64,000 nt of DNA from Lewinella sp. W8 (GTDB lineage Bacteria > Bacteroidota > Bacteroidia > Chitinophagales > Saprospiraceae), in the NCBI RefSeq assembly GCF_004375085.3, contig NZ_SNAQ03000004.1, positions 124,001-188,000 of the forward strand, read 5' to 3'. Under the pieces are notes generated by a model. That model did no database searches. It worked only from the letters and a program-made list of their open reading frames with translations, and was not told the DNA's origin. How positions within the stretch are numbered: position 1 is the stretch's first letter; each line of letters opens with the position of its first letter. Below are positions 44,001 to 52,545 of the stretch, one piece after another. The translations under genes and the position numbers were made by a program.

Positions 44001-45977
44001 ACCATTACGGCAATTACCTGGTACCGCCTGAACGCTGACGGCACCCTGGGTAGTCCGGTGGCCAACGGTGCTTCCACCCAAAACAACCTCCCGGTCGGCG
44101 ATTACGCCGTGGAGATCATCACCTCCAACTCCTGTATCGTCTTTGGTGCGGGCTCGGTGGTGAGCCCCGGTGACGTCTTCCTGGAGTCCTTCGTGATCAA
44201 CGATCCGCAGTGTCCGGGAGACGCCAACGGCAGCATCTTCCTGAATCCCAACGGCGGTACACCCAACGGAGACGGAACCTACAATTACGTTTGGTCTACG
44301 GACCCCTTTGGCGCTCCCACCACCAACCCCGCCTTTACGAATCTGGAGGCGGGCAGCTACACGGTAACCATCACGGACGGTAACGGCTGTCAGCCCCCCT
44401 TCGACACCACCTTCGTCCTGACGGACCCACCCGCCATTACCGGCGTCTTTACGATCGATAACGTGAGCTGTCCGGACGACATGACGGCGGACGGAGCGGC
44501 CACCTTCGAGGCCGAATTTTCCGACGGCACGGCCGGCACCTTTGACTTCCTCTGGGACGACGGCTTCCCGACCTTCGGCGCCTCGCAATCTACGGTGATG
44601 GGTCGGACGCGTGGCCCGGTTTCCGTCCGGGTAACGGACGGTGTCTGTACCGAAACCTTCCGGGACACCATCCGGAGTCCGGAAGAATTCGCCGTAACCG
44701 TTCAGACGACTCCGGTCAGCTGTAATGGCCTCATGGACGGAACGGCTACCGTGGAAGTGACGGGCGGGACGGCCAATTATACCTTCGCCTGGTCGGCTTC
44801 CACCGATACCGATAACATGATCACCGGCCTGGCGGCGGGAACGGGCTTCACCGTGGACATCACCGACGCCAACGGATGTTCTCCGCAACAGCAGACCTTC
44901 CAGATCATGGAACCCGATCCGCTGACGCTGTCCATTGATGACGTTCAGACCACGCCCACCGTCCAGTGTGCCGGTGACGCCAACGGCCGGATCAGCGTGT
45001 TCATCAGCAGTGTCAACAATAACCCGCTTTCGGCCAATCCCTACACCTGGTCCGGCAACGTAGCCGGCTCTGACGAGGCCATCGCCAATGACCTTCAGCC
45101 GGGCACCTACGGCGTCACTGTTACCGACGTGGAGGGCTGCCAGGACAGCCTGAGCTACACCATCGGGGAACCCGAGGCCATCACCTTCAGTGTTTTGCCC
45201 ATTGAGGAGCCCCTTTGCTTCGGAGAATTAACCCCCGTGCTGATTGACACGGCCTTTGGCGGCACGTCCAACGGCATCGAAGACTTTACCTTCTCGGTCA
45301 ACAACGACGGTTTCCGCATCCCGGTTGGTCAGGTCGGCAGCGCCTTTGCCGGCGAGGTAGTCGTGACGGTATTCGACAGCGTCGGGTGCCCCGCCAGCCA
45401 GACCTTCAGCGTCAATCAGCCCCCCCAGATTTTGGTGGACCTGCCCGAAGAGATCGTGGTGGAACTGGGCGACAGCCTGACCGTACTCAACCCGATCATT
45501 AGTCCCGCCGGCGACGTCTACACCTACCAGTGGACGCCGGCTGAATTTTTGAGTTCCGATACCGTCCGCAACCCCACCATCTTCCCCTTTGAAAGTGAAG
45601 AATATACCCTGACGGTAACCAACGCCAATGGCTGCCAGGCCTTCGCCGACATTTTCGTGGAGGTCGACGCCAACCGCAACGTATACATTCCGAATGCCTT
45701 CAGTCCCAACCGTGACGGGCGCAACGAAGACTTCCGCATTTTCGCCTGCCAGGGCGTGCGCGTCGTCAACTCCGTCAAGGTCTTTGACCGCTGGGGAGGA
45801 CTGGTCTACGAAAACGAAAACCTGCCGCCCAACTGTCTCGACGGCATCCAGTTGTGGGACGGCACCCGCAACGACGGCAAGGCGGTTTCCCCCGCCGTGT
45901 TTGTCTACATGATCGAAGTGGAGTTCCTCGACAATACGACCCTGCTGTACCGGGGAGACATTGCGGTGGTCCGGTAG
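41073..45977 (+). CDS. T9SS type-B (CHU_C) surface protein with cohesin-like domain and SprB-like repeats
   Basis: A 1634-residue exported protein; the signal peptide ends AAPALLAQ-like (LLAPAALLAQ), and ATG 41082 would give a tighter one. Residues about 345-490 form a cohesin-like domain (SFNFPFENALPGETFCVPV, QGFQFDLNFDPAVLQFNNI). About residues 500-1480 are tandem SprB-type repeats, each with a Cys near the start, DGSITINAAGGTAPYTFDW and LPGAYAVTVTDTRGC-like blocks. The C-terminus (PNAFSPNRDGRNEDFRIF, VKVFDRWGGLVYENENL, VFVYMIEVEF) is the gliding-motility-type CHU_C sorting domain. SprB is an adhesin moved along gliding cells, so surface adhesion is the best inference, though no gliding machinery is linked here. 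Confidence 0.92.
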   Translation: MPGMHNGSLLRSSLLCLCLLFLLAPAALLAQRPVSVKLPKASSGPALNVKMDCNDAGDINEFSGFAMRSNSFGDNIQVSDVRPFAARPDTIFLCAGDGFNVDIVPGSFDLGGDPDGSTTPGIGYAFYRCAPTVSGPLLTDIANDPCVADNGLDPFDTLAIAVPNNYEMGDYTLMVENSGDDITTATIMSLFPNMDGSPSPVVLTLAPITFDAANLNSPGEADYEGTPSGQCVNVSTDQTFSVAYLNAVTVDVNDGFGFAGCDGFFAVRGGTPELRGGTGYTIRIENTMTGELATIQTAPEDIVHDALVRYQVPTAGTYRITIEDENSCGLNEGAMSSGILVGHPAGCQQPLSFNFPFENALPGETFCVPVTVENFNSIQGFQFDLNFDPAVLQFNNIAMENAQLGGALLVNGPVSSGGTLAEGRVRFVFNPIGFSADIPDGDTVFEICFTVIGNIGDQTPLEVDDNAAFEFTRDGVTPETPISSPGSIVVSSQPFFLDLTPMDENCLGENDGSITASANGGPDPYIFEIRLLGQMPETIFGNAITRLGNPAEATFNGLPDGIYAVRSTAANGDVVIDTTTINSGLDLSIDLQIVQRPSCSGFTDGSLTVQVFVNGSEVTGAGLADYEFIWSDTDSVSGPNRFNLPANQPGQSYTVQVVGPNGLCTSLPDSETLRDPDAVRTLPDVPADAVVDATCTGSDDGSITINAAGGTAPYTFDWGMTLGQDDMVANSARTNLLPGAYAVTVTDTRGCADTSNFVVNATKILEVVSGLDSITCFGENDAIIRATGSATGAAPDLPFEVSLINLDNGAVIPFQTINDISIPVEFTNLGPATYVLVLRDQDPAGCEATDTIQVVEPDLLVIDDIAITNETCTVGMDGTATPTISGGTAPYEYRWVNDSLDTPLDTITPGALLTGLSADTNYVLIITDARGCTARDTFEILSPGGATFLPIDTSFVSCPGDVDGQLSVVATPPQGETITAITWYRLNADGTLGSPVANGASTQNNLPVGDYAVEIITSNSCIVFGAGSVVSPGDVFLESFVINDPQCPGDANGSIFLNPNGGTPNGDGTYNYVWSTDPFGAPTTNPAFTNLEAGSYTVTITDGNGCQPPFDTTFVLTDPPAITGVFTIDNVSCPDDMTADGAATFEAEFSDGTAGTFDFLWDDGFPTFGASQSTVMGRTRGPVSVRVTDGVCTETFRDTIRSPEEFAVTVQTTPVSCNGLMDGTATVEVTGGTANYTFAWSASTDTDNMITGLAAGTGFTVDITDANGCSPQQQTFQIMEPDPLTLSIDDVQTTPTVQCAGDANGRISVFISSVNNNPLSANPYTWSGNVAGSDEAIANDLQPGTYGVTVTDVEGCQDSLSYTIGEPEAITFSVLPIEEPLCFGELTPVLIDTAFGGTSNGIEDFTFSVNNDGFRIPVGQVGSAFAGEVVVTVFDSVGCPASQTFSVNQPPQILVDLPEEIVVELGDSLTVLNPIISPAGDVYTYQWTPAEFLSSDTVRNPTIFPFESEEYTLTVTNANGCQAFADIFVEVDANRNVYIPNAFSPNRDGRNEDFRIFACQGVRVVNSVKVFDRWGGLVYENENLPPNCLDGIQLWDGTRNDGKAVSPAVFVYMIEVEFLDNTTLLYRGDIAVVR

Positions 45978-45993
45978 ATTGAATGCGAAAATA

Positions 45994-46027
45994 AAAAGGG
46001 GACGAGGGTCATAACTCGTCCCCTTTT
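45994..46027 (+). terminator. intrinsic terminator (possibly bidirectional)
   Basis: A perfect 13-bp stem, AAAAGGGGACGAG (45994-46006) with CTCGTCCCCTTTT (46015-46027). The A/T ends give U-runs in both directions. It can serve the surface-protein gene and the convergent ligA. Confidence 0.88.
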
Positions 46028-46091
46028 CTATTGGAGGAAATTACTTTGGGCGATCACCGCAGGTGCAGCCTCCTTCCGAAAAGGCCAGGAA

Positions 46092-48236
46092 TTAGTCAGC
46101 CAGCTGGCCGAGGAATTCTTCCTCGGTCATCACCACCACCGTGCCCAAGGCCTGGGCTTTTTTCAGCTTAGACCCCGGCTTTTCTCCCACGACGAGGATG
46201 TCCAGTTTTCCGCTGACGGCGGAAACTATGCGGGCACCGGCGGCCTTGGCCCGTTCCTGGGCTTCCTTCCGGCTCATCTGCTGCAAAGATCCCGTGAACA
46301 ACATGCTCTTGCCCACAAAGGGACCTTCGGTTACTTCCGCGGCGGGGCGGTCCTCATCCGTAGGGCGTACGTTTACGCCGAGGGCTTCCAGTTCCCGGAG
46401 CTGCTCCCGGTGCAGGGGCACGGAGAAGTATTCCATGACGTTCTGGGTCACCGTTGGGCCAATGTCCTTAATGTTGGTGAATTGCTCTTCCGTCCAGTCG
46501 GCCAGATCCAACACGTGGTCAACGTTCTGGGCCAGCAGGCGGCTGGCCTTGCTCCCCAGGTGATGGATGCTCAGACCGTGCAGCAACCGCCACAGGGGGT
46601 TCTTTTTCGCCGCCTCCACGGACTTGCGGAGGTTCTGGGCCGACTTTTCTCCGAAGCCCTCCAGCTCCGCGATCTGCTCGTAGGGCAGGCGGTAGACGTC
46701 CACGATGGTGCGTAGCCACCCCAGTTCGTAAAACTGCTCCACGTACCGGCGGCCCATGCCGTCGATGTCCATGGCCACCTTCGACACGTGGAAGATGATT
46801 CGCTGTAGGTTCTGCGCGCCACACACGCAGGCCGGGCAGCGCCAGGCGGCCTCCCCTTCGGCCCGCACGAGGGTTACGGGTTCTTCGGTATCGTTGATGG
46901 GGCAATGGGTTGGCCATTCGATGGGCCGCTCGCTACCGTCGCGGAGGTCCTCCAGCGGCTTGACGATGTAGGGAATTACGTCGCCGGCCCGTTCGAGCAG
47001 GACCTTATCTCCCAGTCGCAGGTCCTTGTCCCGGATGAAGTCTTCGTTGTGCAAGCTGACGCTGCTGATCATGACGCCCGCCAGCGCTACCGGAGTGGTT
47101 TTCGCCACGGGGGTGATCGTGCCAATTTTACCCACCTGATACTCGACGTTCTCCAGCATGGTGGTCGCCTGCTTGGCGGCAAACTTGTAGGCGATAGCCC
47201 AACGGGGGTGATGGCTCGTATAGCCCGCCCGCTCCTGCAAGACCAGATCATCGACCTTGACCACCATGCCATCAATCTCGTAGGGGTACTCCTCCCGTTG
47301 GGCCTCCCAGCGAGCGCAAAACTCTGCCGCTTCGCTGATGTTTGGCAATGCCTCCCGTTCGTAGCCCGTGGCGGGGACCTTGAACCCTAACTCGGTAAGC
47401 ACGTCCAGTGCCCGGGAGTGGGTACCCAGGGCCTGCACGGCGTCATTTCCTGCTTCGTCCGTGCCGTAACCGAAGCTGTATATGAAGGCTTCCAGTTGAC
47501 GGTTCGCCACTTCGGCCGGACTCTTCATTCGCAACCCGCCCGTAGCCGTATTGCGGGGATTCGCAAAGAGCGTTTCCCCCGCCTCGGCCCGTTTGGCGTT
47601 CATCGTCGCAAAACGATCCTTCCGGATAATCACTTCTCCCCGGACCTCCACACGGTAGAGCCCGTACCGGGAAAAAGCCGCGGTAAGGGGGATCGATCTG
47701 ATTACCCGGGCATTGTGGGTGATCTCCTCACCCAGCGTACCGTTGCCGCGGGTCGCAGCTCGCACCAGCTGGTCGTTCTCGTAAACCAGCACAATAGTGC
47801 CCCCGTCGTATTTGGGCTCCACGGCGTAGGCCAATTGGGCGGCTTCGTCCATGTTGAGCATCCGCTTGACCTGTCGGTCAAATTCCCCCAAATCCTCGGC
47901 GTTGTAGCTGTTGCCCAGCGAGAGCATGGGCGTCAGGTGAGGAACGCTCCGAAAATCACCGGAGAGGTCACTCCCGACCCGCTGGGTCGGGCTGTCGGCA
48001 CGAATCAGTTCCGGATGCTCCGCTTCCAGCGCCTCCAGTTGCTTGTAGAGCTGGTCGTACTCGTAATCACTCAGCACGGGATCGTCCTGAATGTAGTAGC
48101 GCCACTCGTGGTAACGCAGGAGCTGCCCCAGGCCTTCTACCAGGGTTTTGGGCGTCTCCATTCCTGCGGGAATATCACCCGCGAGGAGTGCCTTGGAAGA
48201 AGTGAAAAAACGACGTTGGTCTTCGGAAGAATACAT
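46092..48236 (-). CDS. ligA: NAD-dependent DNA ligase LigA
   Basis: It joins nicks in replication and repair. YHEWRYYIQDDPVLSDYEYDQ is the NAD-binding Ia domain, VEPKYDGG holds the adenylated lysine (Lys142), and SLHNEDFIRDKDLRLGDKVLLERAGDVIP is the OB-fold. A four-Cys zinc region follows (THCPI ... WRCPACVC), then helix-hairpin-helix repeats (LEGFGEKSAQNL, LGSKASRLL) and a C-terminal BRCT domain (GKSMLFTGSLQQMSRKEAQE). The 714-residue length is a little above E. coli LigA because of an N-terminal extension. The start at 48236 has TACCTTCG ending four bases upstream. Confidence 0.97.
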   Translation of the reverse strand: MYSSEDQRRFFTSSKALLAGDIPAGMETPKTLVEGLGQLLRYHEWRYYIQDDPVLSDYEYDQLYKQLEALEAEHPELIRADSPTQRVGSDLSGDFRSVPHLTPMLSLGNSYNAEDLGEFDRQVKRMLNMDEAAQLAYAVEPKYDGGTIVLVYENDQLVRAATRGNGTLGEEITHNARVIRSIPLTAAFSRYGLYRVEVRGEVIIRKDRFATMNAKRAEAGETLFANPRNTATGGLRMKSPAEVANRQLEAFIYSFGYGTDEAGNDAVQALGTHSRALDVLTELGFKVPATGYEREALPNISEAAEFCARWEAQREEYPYEIDGMVVKVDDLVLQERAGYTSHHPRWAIAYKFAAKQATTMLENVEYQVGKIGTITPVAKTTPVALAGVMISSVSLHNEDFIRDKDLRLGDKVLLERAGDVIPYIVKPLEDLRDGSERPIEWPTHCPINDTEEPVTLVRAEGEAAWRCPACVCGAQNLQRIIFHVSKVAMDIDGMGRRYVEQFYELGWLRTIVDVYRLPYEQIAELEGFGEKSAQNLRKSVEAAKKNPLWRLLHGLSIHHLGSKASRLLAQNVDHVLDLADWTEEQFTNIKDIGPTVTQNVMEYFSVPLHREQLRELEALGVNVRPTDEDRPAAEVTEGPFVGKSMLFTGSLQQMSRKEAQERAKAAGARIVSAVSGKLDILVVGEKPGSKLKKAQALGTVVVMTEEEFLGQLAD

Positions 48237-48240
48237 GGCC

Positions 48241-48248
48241 CGAAGGTA
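48241..48248 (-). promoter_or_regulatory. -7-like element (TACCTTCG) of ligA, near-leaderless
   Basis: On the minus strand TACCTTCG is followed by GGCC and then the ligA ATG. A 14-bp tandem duplication lies immediately upstream. Confidence 0.5.
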
Positions 48249-48252
48249 AGGG

Positions 48253-48286
48253 TTAGGAGCGAGGTTTTAGGAGCGAGGTTTTAGGA
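48253..48286. repeat. 14-bp tandem repeat upstream of the ligA promoter
   Basis: TTAGGAGCGAGGTT occurs twice in tandem (48253-48266, 48267-48280), with a partial third copy (TTAGGA) after it. It covers the region where -33 contacts would be. Confidence 0.7.
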
Positions 48287-48324
48287 TTCAGGCGTTAGAT
48301 AATCATCGAAAAGACTTCGGAAGA

Positions 48325-48341
48325 GGCTTGCTCCGCAAGCC
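48325..48341. repeat. GGCTTGC hairpin repeat, copy 1
   Basis: GGCTTGCTCCGCAAGCC, a perfect 7-bp stem with a 3-base loop. The same 17 bases recur at 48528-48544. The surrounding 370-bp gap between ligA and the next gene contains no credible gene. Confidence 0.65.
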
Positions 48342-48515
48342 GGTCGAAAAGGGTCGAAAATAAGGCTTAGGCTAAGGAGAAGGCTAAGCGTAATGAGCCC
48401 GTGAGCCACTCAAAGGAGCCACGCGCTGCGCTTATTGCATGCTTCAAGGCCCCGGGGAAGCGCACCCCAAACCGGTCGAGGCGTTTCACGCCGAGCCATT
48501 CCCGGAGCCGAATAT

Positions 48516-48554
48516 CTTTACGGGAAAGGCTTGCTCCGCAAGCCGGGCGTAAAG
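48516..48554. repeat. GGCTTGC hairpin repeat, copy 2, nested in an outer stem
   Basis: The 17-base core at 48528-48544 is enclosed by CTTTACG (48516-48522) and CGTAAAG (48548-48554), giving a two-level hairpin. Confidence 0.65.
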
Positions 48555-48613
48555 GAAATATGTGATGACAGTGATAAAACAAGTTGTTTACCAGGGTCTA
48601 ACCGTGATACTCC

Positions 48614-49219
48614 TTATGCTCCCTTTTTCCTCAGTTCCTGGATGAGTTTAGGCACCGATGCGACATCACGAATAGTAATCGCAGCAAGATTAGAATGCTG
48701 ATCCAACCAGAAATGGACGGTTGAGTTTAACGCACAACAAGCAACCTTCTCCCCAAATCGGAATTCGGCGATATCTCGTCCATTGTGGGCCACCAGTACG
48801 TCTACCTGATGTTCAGTGATCAGATACCGGGTTTCGTCGTAGTCCATTCCACGCGCCAGTCCGAAGGAGGACACAAAGGTAGATACGTCAATGATCGGTA
48901 TTTGGAACTCTTCGTTAGATTCAAAAGGTATTGCCTCTTCCACCACGGAAAATTGCTGGAGAGAAACAAAATCAATGTGCTGTATCCACCGATCATTTTT
49001 GCTGATGTAGAAATAAATGAAACTAGCGAGTTCCGCCGTTTTTCTTCCTTGCTTATCCCGGTAGACCGCTACGGTTTTATTGAATCTGAAAGAATAGGCA
49101 TGGCTAATGCTTCCACCCCTTGATCCGTCAAAGATCAGCGAACCAAACTGACTTGTATATTCATCGAGCTCGTACCTAGCTAGTGATTTTTCACTAATGA
49201 CTTTCTCTACTTTCATCAT
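48614..49219 (-). CDS. hypothetical protein, atypical AT-rich composition
   Basis: A 201-residue protein with no signal peptide or membrane helix. Its middle is rich in aromatic and beta-prone residues (SFRFNKTVAVYRDK, ASFIYFYISKNDRWIQHIDF), and the C-terminal part (CCALNSTVHFWLDQHSNLAAITIRD) could be a small alpha/beta domain. No family is recognised. Base composition and codon choice are more AT-rich than the genes around it, which suggests recent arrival. The preceding 370 bp of repeat-rich DNA and the next AT-rich gap at 50.8 kb fit an insertion hotspot, but no mobility gene is present. Confidence 0.7.
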   Translation of the reverse strand: MMKVEKVISEKSLARYELDEYTSQFGSLIFDGSRGGSISHAYSFRFNKTVAVYRDKQGRKTAELASFIYFYISKNDRWIQHIDFVSLQQFSVVEEAIPFESNEEFQIPIIDVSTFVSSFGLARGMDYDETRYLITEHQVDVLVAHNGRDIAEFRFGEKVACCALNSTVHFWLDQHSNLAAITIRDVASVPKLIQELRKKGA

Positions 49220-49238
49220 CCCAGCATCATCACCAACC

Positions 49239-50828
49239 CTACTCCCCCGTCAAAAACTGCGGTGCCCGCCGGTGTTGGGTAGCTTGCTCGTAGGCGTAGG
49301 TAATTTCCAGGAGCAGCGGTTCCGTCCAGGCCCGGCCGAAAAACGACAGGCCAACGGGTAGATGATCCACGTAGCCCATGGGAACGGTAATGTTGGGGTA
49401 ACCCGCCCGGGCGGCCGGGGAGGAACTTCCCAGGCCGAAGCTGTCACCGTTGGTCCAGTCCGTCTTCCAGGCGGGGCCACCCGTGGGAGCGATGAGGGCG
49501 TCCAGATTGTGCTCTTCCATCACCCGATCGATTCCTTGCTCCTGGGTGCCGACGCGCATTTTTTCGATGGCGTTCAGGTATTCCTCTTCCGTAAGCGGTC
49601 CCTTTTCCTGAGCCATTTCCAGGTACCGTTGGTTGTAGTATTGGAGTTCAATGGAGTCACTGGCGTTGAAGGCAATCAGCTCCGCCAAATTTTTGATCGG
49701 GGCGTCCGGCCCCAGCGAGGCAAAGTACTTGTTCAGGCCATCCTTGTATTCATAAAGCATGATGTTAAAGGAATAGCCCCCCATATTTTCCCGGGAAATC
49801 CGGTCAATTTCGATCACTTCGGCACCGGCAGCTTCCAGGTCCCGGATGGCCCGGGCCGTCAGGGAGTCCACCTTGTAGTTCCGGCCCCGCGGGGCGGTGT
49901 AGTAACCGATGCGTTTGCCCCGTAGTCCGTCTTCCTTCAGGAAGGGGGTGTAGTCGGTGAAGTAATTGTCGGCGCTGGCCAGGGTTTTGCGGTCGCTGGA
50001 ATCCACCCCGACGATGGCGCCCAGTCCGATGGCCGCATCACGGACCGTCCGGGCCATCGGCCCGGGGGTGTCCTGGGTAAAGGAAATGGGAATGACGCCG
50101 CTGCGGCTCACCAGTCCCACGGTGGGCTTGATGCCCACGATGCCGTTAGCGTGGGAGGGGCAAACGATGGATCCGTTCGTCTCCGTCCCGATGGCCAGCG
50201 TGGCCATATTGCCGGACACCGCTGCCCCCGACCCGGAGCTGGACCCGCAGGGGTTGCGACTCAGGTCGTAGGGGTTCCGGGTCTGTCCGCCCACCCCACT
50301 CCAGCCACTGCTGGAGGGTTCTCCCCGGAAGTTGGCCCATTCGCTCAGGTTGGCCTTTCCGATGATGACGGCCCCCGCTTCCCGTAGCTTGGCGGCCACG
50401 TAACTATCCTGGAGGGGAAAGGAATTGGCCAGGGCCCGCGAGCCCGCCGTGGTGGGCATTTTGTCGTGGGTGTCCAGGTTGTCCTTGAGGGCCACCACGA
50501 TACCGTGGAGCGGGCCGCGGGGCTTGCCGTCCGCCAGTTCCCGGTCCAGTTCCGCCGCGATCTCGAGCGCATCGGGGTTGAGGGCAATCATGGAGTTGAG
50601 CTCGGGCCCGGACTGATCCATCGACTCGATCCGGTCCAGGTACGCCTGCACTACCTCCGCCACCGTAAAGTCACCGTTGCGGTACCCCTCCTGAAACTGG
50701 GGAATGGTGTATTCCAGGTAGGGGAAATCGTTGTTCACTTCAGCTGACGTATCACCTGGAGGCGATTGACATTGAAAGAATATAATGCATAACCAAAGTG
50801 AGATAACGGGAGGGTTCATTAGCTTCAT
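49239..50828 (-). CDS. amidase-signature-family lipoprotein
   Basis: A 529-residue amidase. The N-terminus ([18 protein letters not shown]) is a lipoprotein signal with FFQC as a plausible lipobox. The signature is complete: [14 protein letters not shown] holds the catalytic Lys, and [21 protein letters not shown] plus [22 protein letters not shown] holds the cis-Ser and nucleophile Ser. Family members hydrolyse amides from peptides to aryl amides, and the substrate is not predictable. A surface- or periplasm-anchored amidase with this domain is common in Bacteroidota. Not a GatA: no GatB/GatC, and the export signal argues against it. Confidence 0.93.
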   Translation of the reverse strand: MKLMNPPVISLWLCIIFFQCQSPPGDTSAEVNNDFPYLEYTIPQFQEGYRNGDFTVAEVVQAYLDRIESMDQSGPELNSMIALNPDALEIAAELDRELADGKPRGPLHGIVVALKDNLDTHDKMPTTAGSRALANSFPLQDSYVAAKLREAGAVIIGKANLSEWANFRGEPSSSGWSGVGGQTRNPYDLSRNPCGSSSGSGAAVSGNMATLAIGTETNGSIVCPSHANGIVGIKPTVGLVSRSGVIPISFTQDTPGPMARTVRDAAIGLGAIVGVDSSDRKTLASADNYFTDYTPFLKEDGLRGKRIGYYTAPRGRNYKVDSLTARAIRDLEAAGAEVIEIDRISRENMGGYSFNIMLYEYKDGLNKYFASLGPDAPIKNLAELIAFNASDSIELQYYNQRYLEMAQEKGPLTEEEYLNAIEKMRVGTQEQGIDRVMEEHNLDALIAPTGGPAWKTDWTNGDSFGLGSSSPAARAGYPNITVPMGYVDHLPVGLSFFGRAWTEPLLLEITYAYEQATQHRRAPQFLTGE

Positions 50829-50851
50829 TATGCGTTAAAATTGGTTTTTAT

Positions 50852-50878
50852 GCACCGTTTTTGGTTGAAAAATGGTGC
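50852..50878. promoter_or_regulatory. AT-rich palindrome, operator-like
   Basis: GCACC-G-TTTTT (50852-50862) pairs with AAAAA-T-GGTGC (50868-50878) around a 5-base loop, with one G:T pair. Direct TTATGCAC/TATGCG repeats flank it. It lies between the divergent amidase and small-protein genes. Confidence 0.45.
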
Positions 50879-50931
50879 TTATGCACTAAAAATGGCGCAT
50901 TATTCTCAAAAAGAGGGCCTAAAGCACCGAA

Positions 50932-51129
50932 ATGCTGCCCACAGACTACTTGTTGAACCTCCGCAGGCTTACCAGGAAACGAGACGTAAGCGCTTACGTC
51001 AGAATGATGCAGCGGGCCCATGAATTCAGTCACGGGTTGAACCCCAACAACTATGAAAAGCTGAAGGACCAACTGACCCGTAGCAATGCGTTTCTAAACG
51101 ATGATGAAGCGATCCTAATACTTCAATGA
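50932..51129 (+). CDS. possible small protein, 65 residues
   Basis: MLPTDYLLNLRRLTRKRDVS is followed by a helical, basic segment and NDDEAILILQ. No family is recognised. It sits in an AT-rich gap, starts after a palindrome, and ends seven bases before the convergent frr gene. An overlapping 60-codon frame (50841-51023) is equally open. I rate it as plausible rather than supported. Confidence 0.35.
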   Translation: MLPTDYLLNLRRLTRKRDVSAYVRMMQRAHEFSHGLNPNNYEKLKDQLTRSNAFLNDDEAILILQ

Positions 51130-51135
51130 CCTACA

Positions 51136-51699
51136 TCAAATCGACATCACCTCGCGGGTTTTGTTCGCCACGACTTCTTCGATCTTCTTGTAGTAGCCCT
51201 TTACCCAGCCATCTACTTCGTCTTCTTTCCGCTTGCCGGCATCTTCGGGGTAGCCATCTTTGACTTCCTTCTTGATGGCATCCATGGCCTCGCGCCGGGC
51301 GTTACGGACGGAGACTTTCGCGTTCTCACCCTCGGCGGCCACCTGTTTTGCCAGTTGCTTACGGCGTTCTTCGGTCAGGGGGGGAATATTAATCCGGATC
51401 ATTTCCCCGTCGTTCATGGGCGTAACGCCCAGGTTCGCTTCGAAGATGGCCCGCTCGATGTCTCCCATGGCCGACTTATCGAAGGGCTGGATGGTGAGGG
51501 TGCGGGAATCCGCCGTACCGATGTTGGCGACCTGCTGAATGGGCGTCTTGGCCCCGTAGTAGCTCACCAGCAGTCCGGAAAGCATGGCCGGACTGGCCTT
51601 GCCCGTGCGGACCTTGATCAATTCCCGTTCGAGGTGCTCGATGGATTCCTCCATCTGCATTTTGATTTCTTCCAGTATTTCGTCCAGTAATTCGTCCAT
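51136..51699 (-). CDS. frr: ribosome-recycling factor
   Basis: A 187-residue factor that releases ribosomes from mRNA after termination. IEHLERELIKVRTGKASPAML is the conserved head of the three-helix bundle, YYGAKTPIQQVANI and RTLTIQPFDKSAM form domain II, and RINIPPLTEERRKQLAKQV is the signature near the hinge. It starts at ATG 51699 (MDELLDEIL); ATG 51759 would add a Pro/Ser-rich tail unlike the family. Clearly an RRF. Confidence 0.97.
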   Translation of the reverse strand: MDELLDEILEEIKMQMEESIEHLERELIKVRTGKASPAMLSGLLVSYYGAKTPIQQVANIGTADSRTLTIQPFDKSAMGDIERAIFEANLGVTPMNDGEMIRINIPPLTEERRKQLAKQVAAEGENAKVSVRNARREAMDAIKKEVKDGYPEDAGKRKEDEVDGWVKGYYKKIEEVVANKTREVMSI

Positions 51700-51836
51700 G
51701 ATTGGTAAGGCAGTTAAGGGTGAAAACCATGCTTGGGTGCTGCGACTGCCCCCGGGCAAATCTGGGCACCTGCGCCCTCGCCCAAATAAAAGCGAGAGCG
51801 GCCCAAAAATATAAACTTCGCGCTAATAGCGCTCAC

Positions 51837-52511
51837 TTAGTCTCTGCTCAGGAAGAGGTAGAGGAAAATCGTGATGGCCGACAGGGCGGAGACGACGTAG
51901 GTCATGGCCGCCCACCAGAGGGCATCCTTGGCGCCTTCGTGCTGCACCCCGGTAGCGACGTGGCTCCGGTCCAACCACGCCAGGGCCCGCTTACTGGCGT
52001 CAAATTCCACCGGCAGCGTAACCACCGCGAAGAGGGTGGTGATGAAAAAAGCGGCAATAAGAATCTGCCACAGCAGTCCTCCGCCCACGCCACTGGCGAA
52101 GCCCCCGAAAGCCAGGATGAAGAGCAGGCTCTGCGCCCGGCTGGCGAGTTGGACGACGGGCACCATTTTGCTCCGGAAGGTCAGCCAGGAATAGGCTTCC
52201 TTGTGCTGCACGGCGTGTCCACACTCGTGGCTGGCCACCGCAGCGGCCGATACGCTCCGGCCCTGAAACACCTCGGGGCTCAGCGAAATGGTCTTGGTCT
52301 GCGGGTTGTAGTGGTCGGTCAGGAAGCCCTGTCCCTGGACGATTTTCACGTCGCGGATGTTGTAGTGCTCCAACATTTTGGCGGCGACTTCGGCACCACT
52401 CAATCCGTTGGTCATCGGCACCCGGGAGTAGTGCTTGAACTTACTTTTCAGGCGATTGCTGACCAGCATACCAATCAGGCCAAAGAAGCCTACGATAATG
52501 AGATAACCCAT
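51837..52511 (-). CDS. YugP-type membrane zinc metallopeptidase
   Basis: A 224-residue inner-membrane protein of the Zn_peptidase_2 family. ASHECGHAVQH is the HExxH-type motif with ligands on a helix facing the cytoplasm. Hydrophobic segments lie at the N-terminus (GYLIIVGFFGLIGMLV) and C-terminus (LIAAFFITTLFAVVTLPVEF, MTYVVSALSAITIFLYLFL). Function is unproven, and no partner gene is evident. Located between frr and serS. Confidence 0.92.
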   Translation of the reverse strand: MGYLIIVGFFGLIGMLVSNRLKSKFKHYSRVPMTNGLSGAEVAAKMLEHYNIRDVKIVQGQGFLTDHYNPQTKTISLSPEVFQGRSVSAAAVASHECGHAVQHKEAYSWLTFRSKMVPVVQLASRAQSLLFILAFGGFASGVGGGLLWQILIAAFFITTLFAVVTLPVEFDASKRALAWLDRSHVATGVQHEGAKDALWWAAMTYVVSALSAITIFLYLFLSRD

Positions 52512-52545
52512 TTGATTTTAGCTTGCGTTTTTGTTTGCGTCCGGC

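Noticed and set aside
43071-44888. 605-codon antisense frame inside the SprB-like gene
   Set aside because: It mirrors the repeat structure of the sense gene, and no domain or start context supports it.
48367-48582. 71-codon frame in the gap upstream of ligA
   Set aside because: It translates the repeated hairpins and has no protein-like features.
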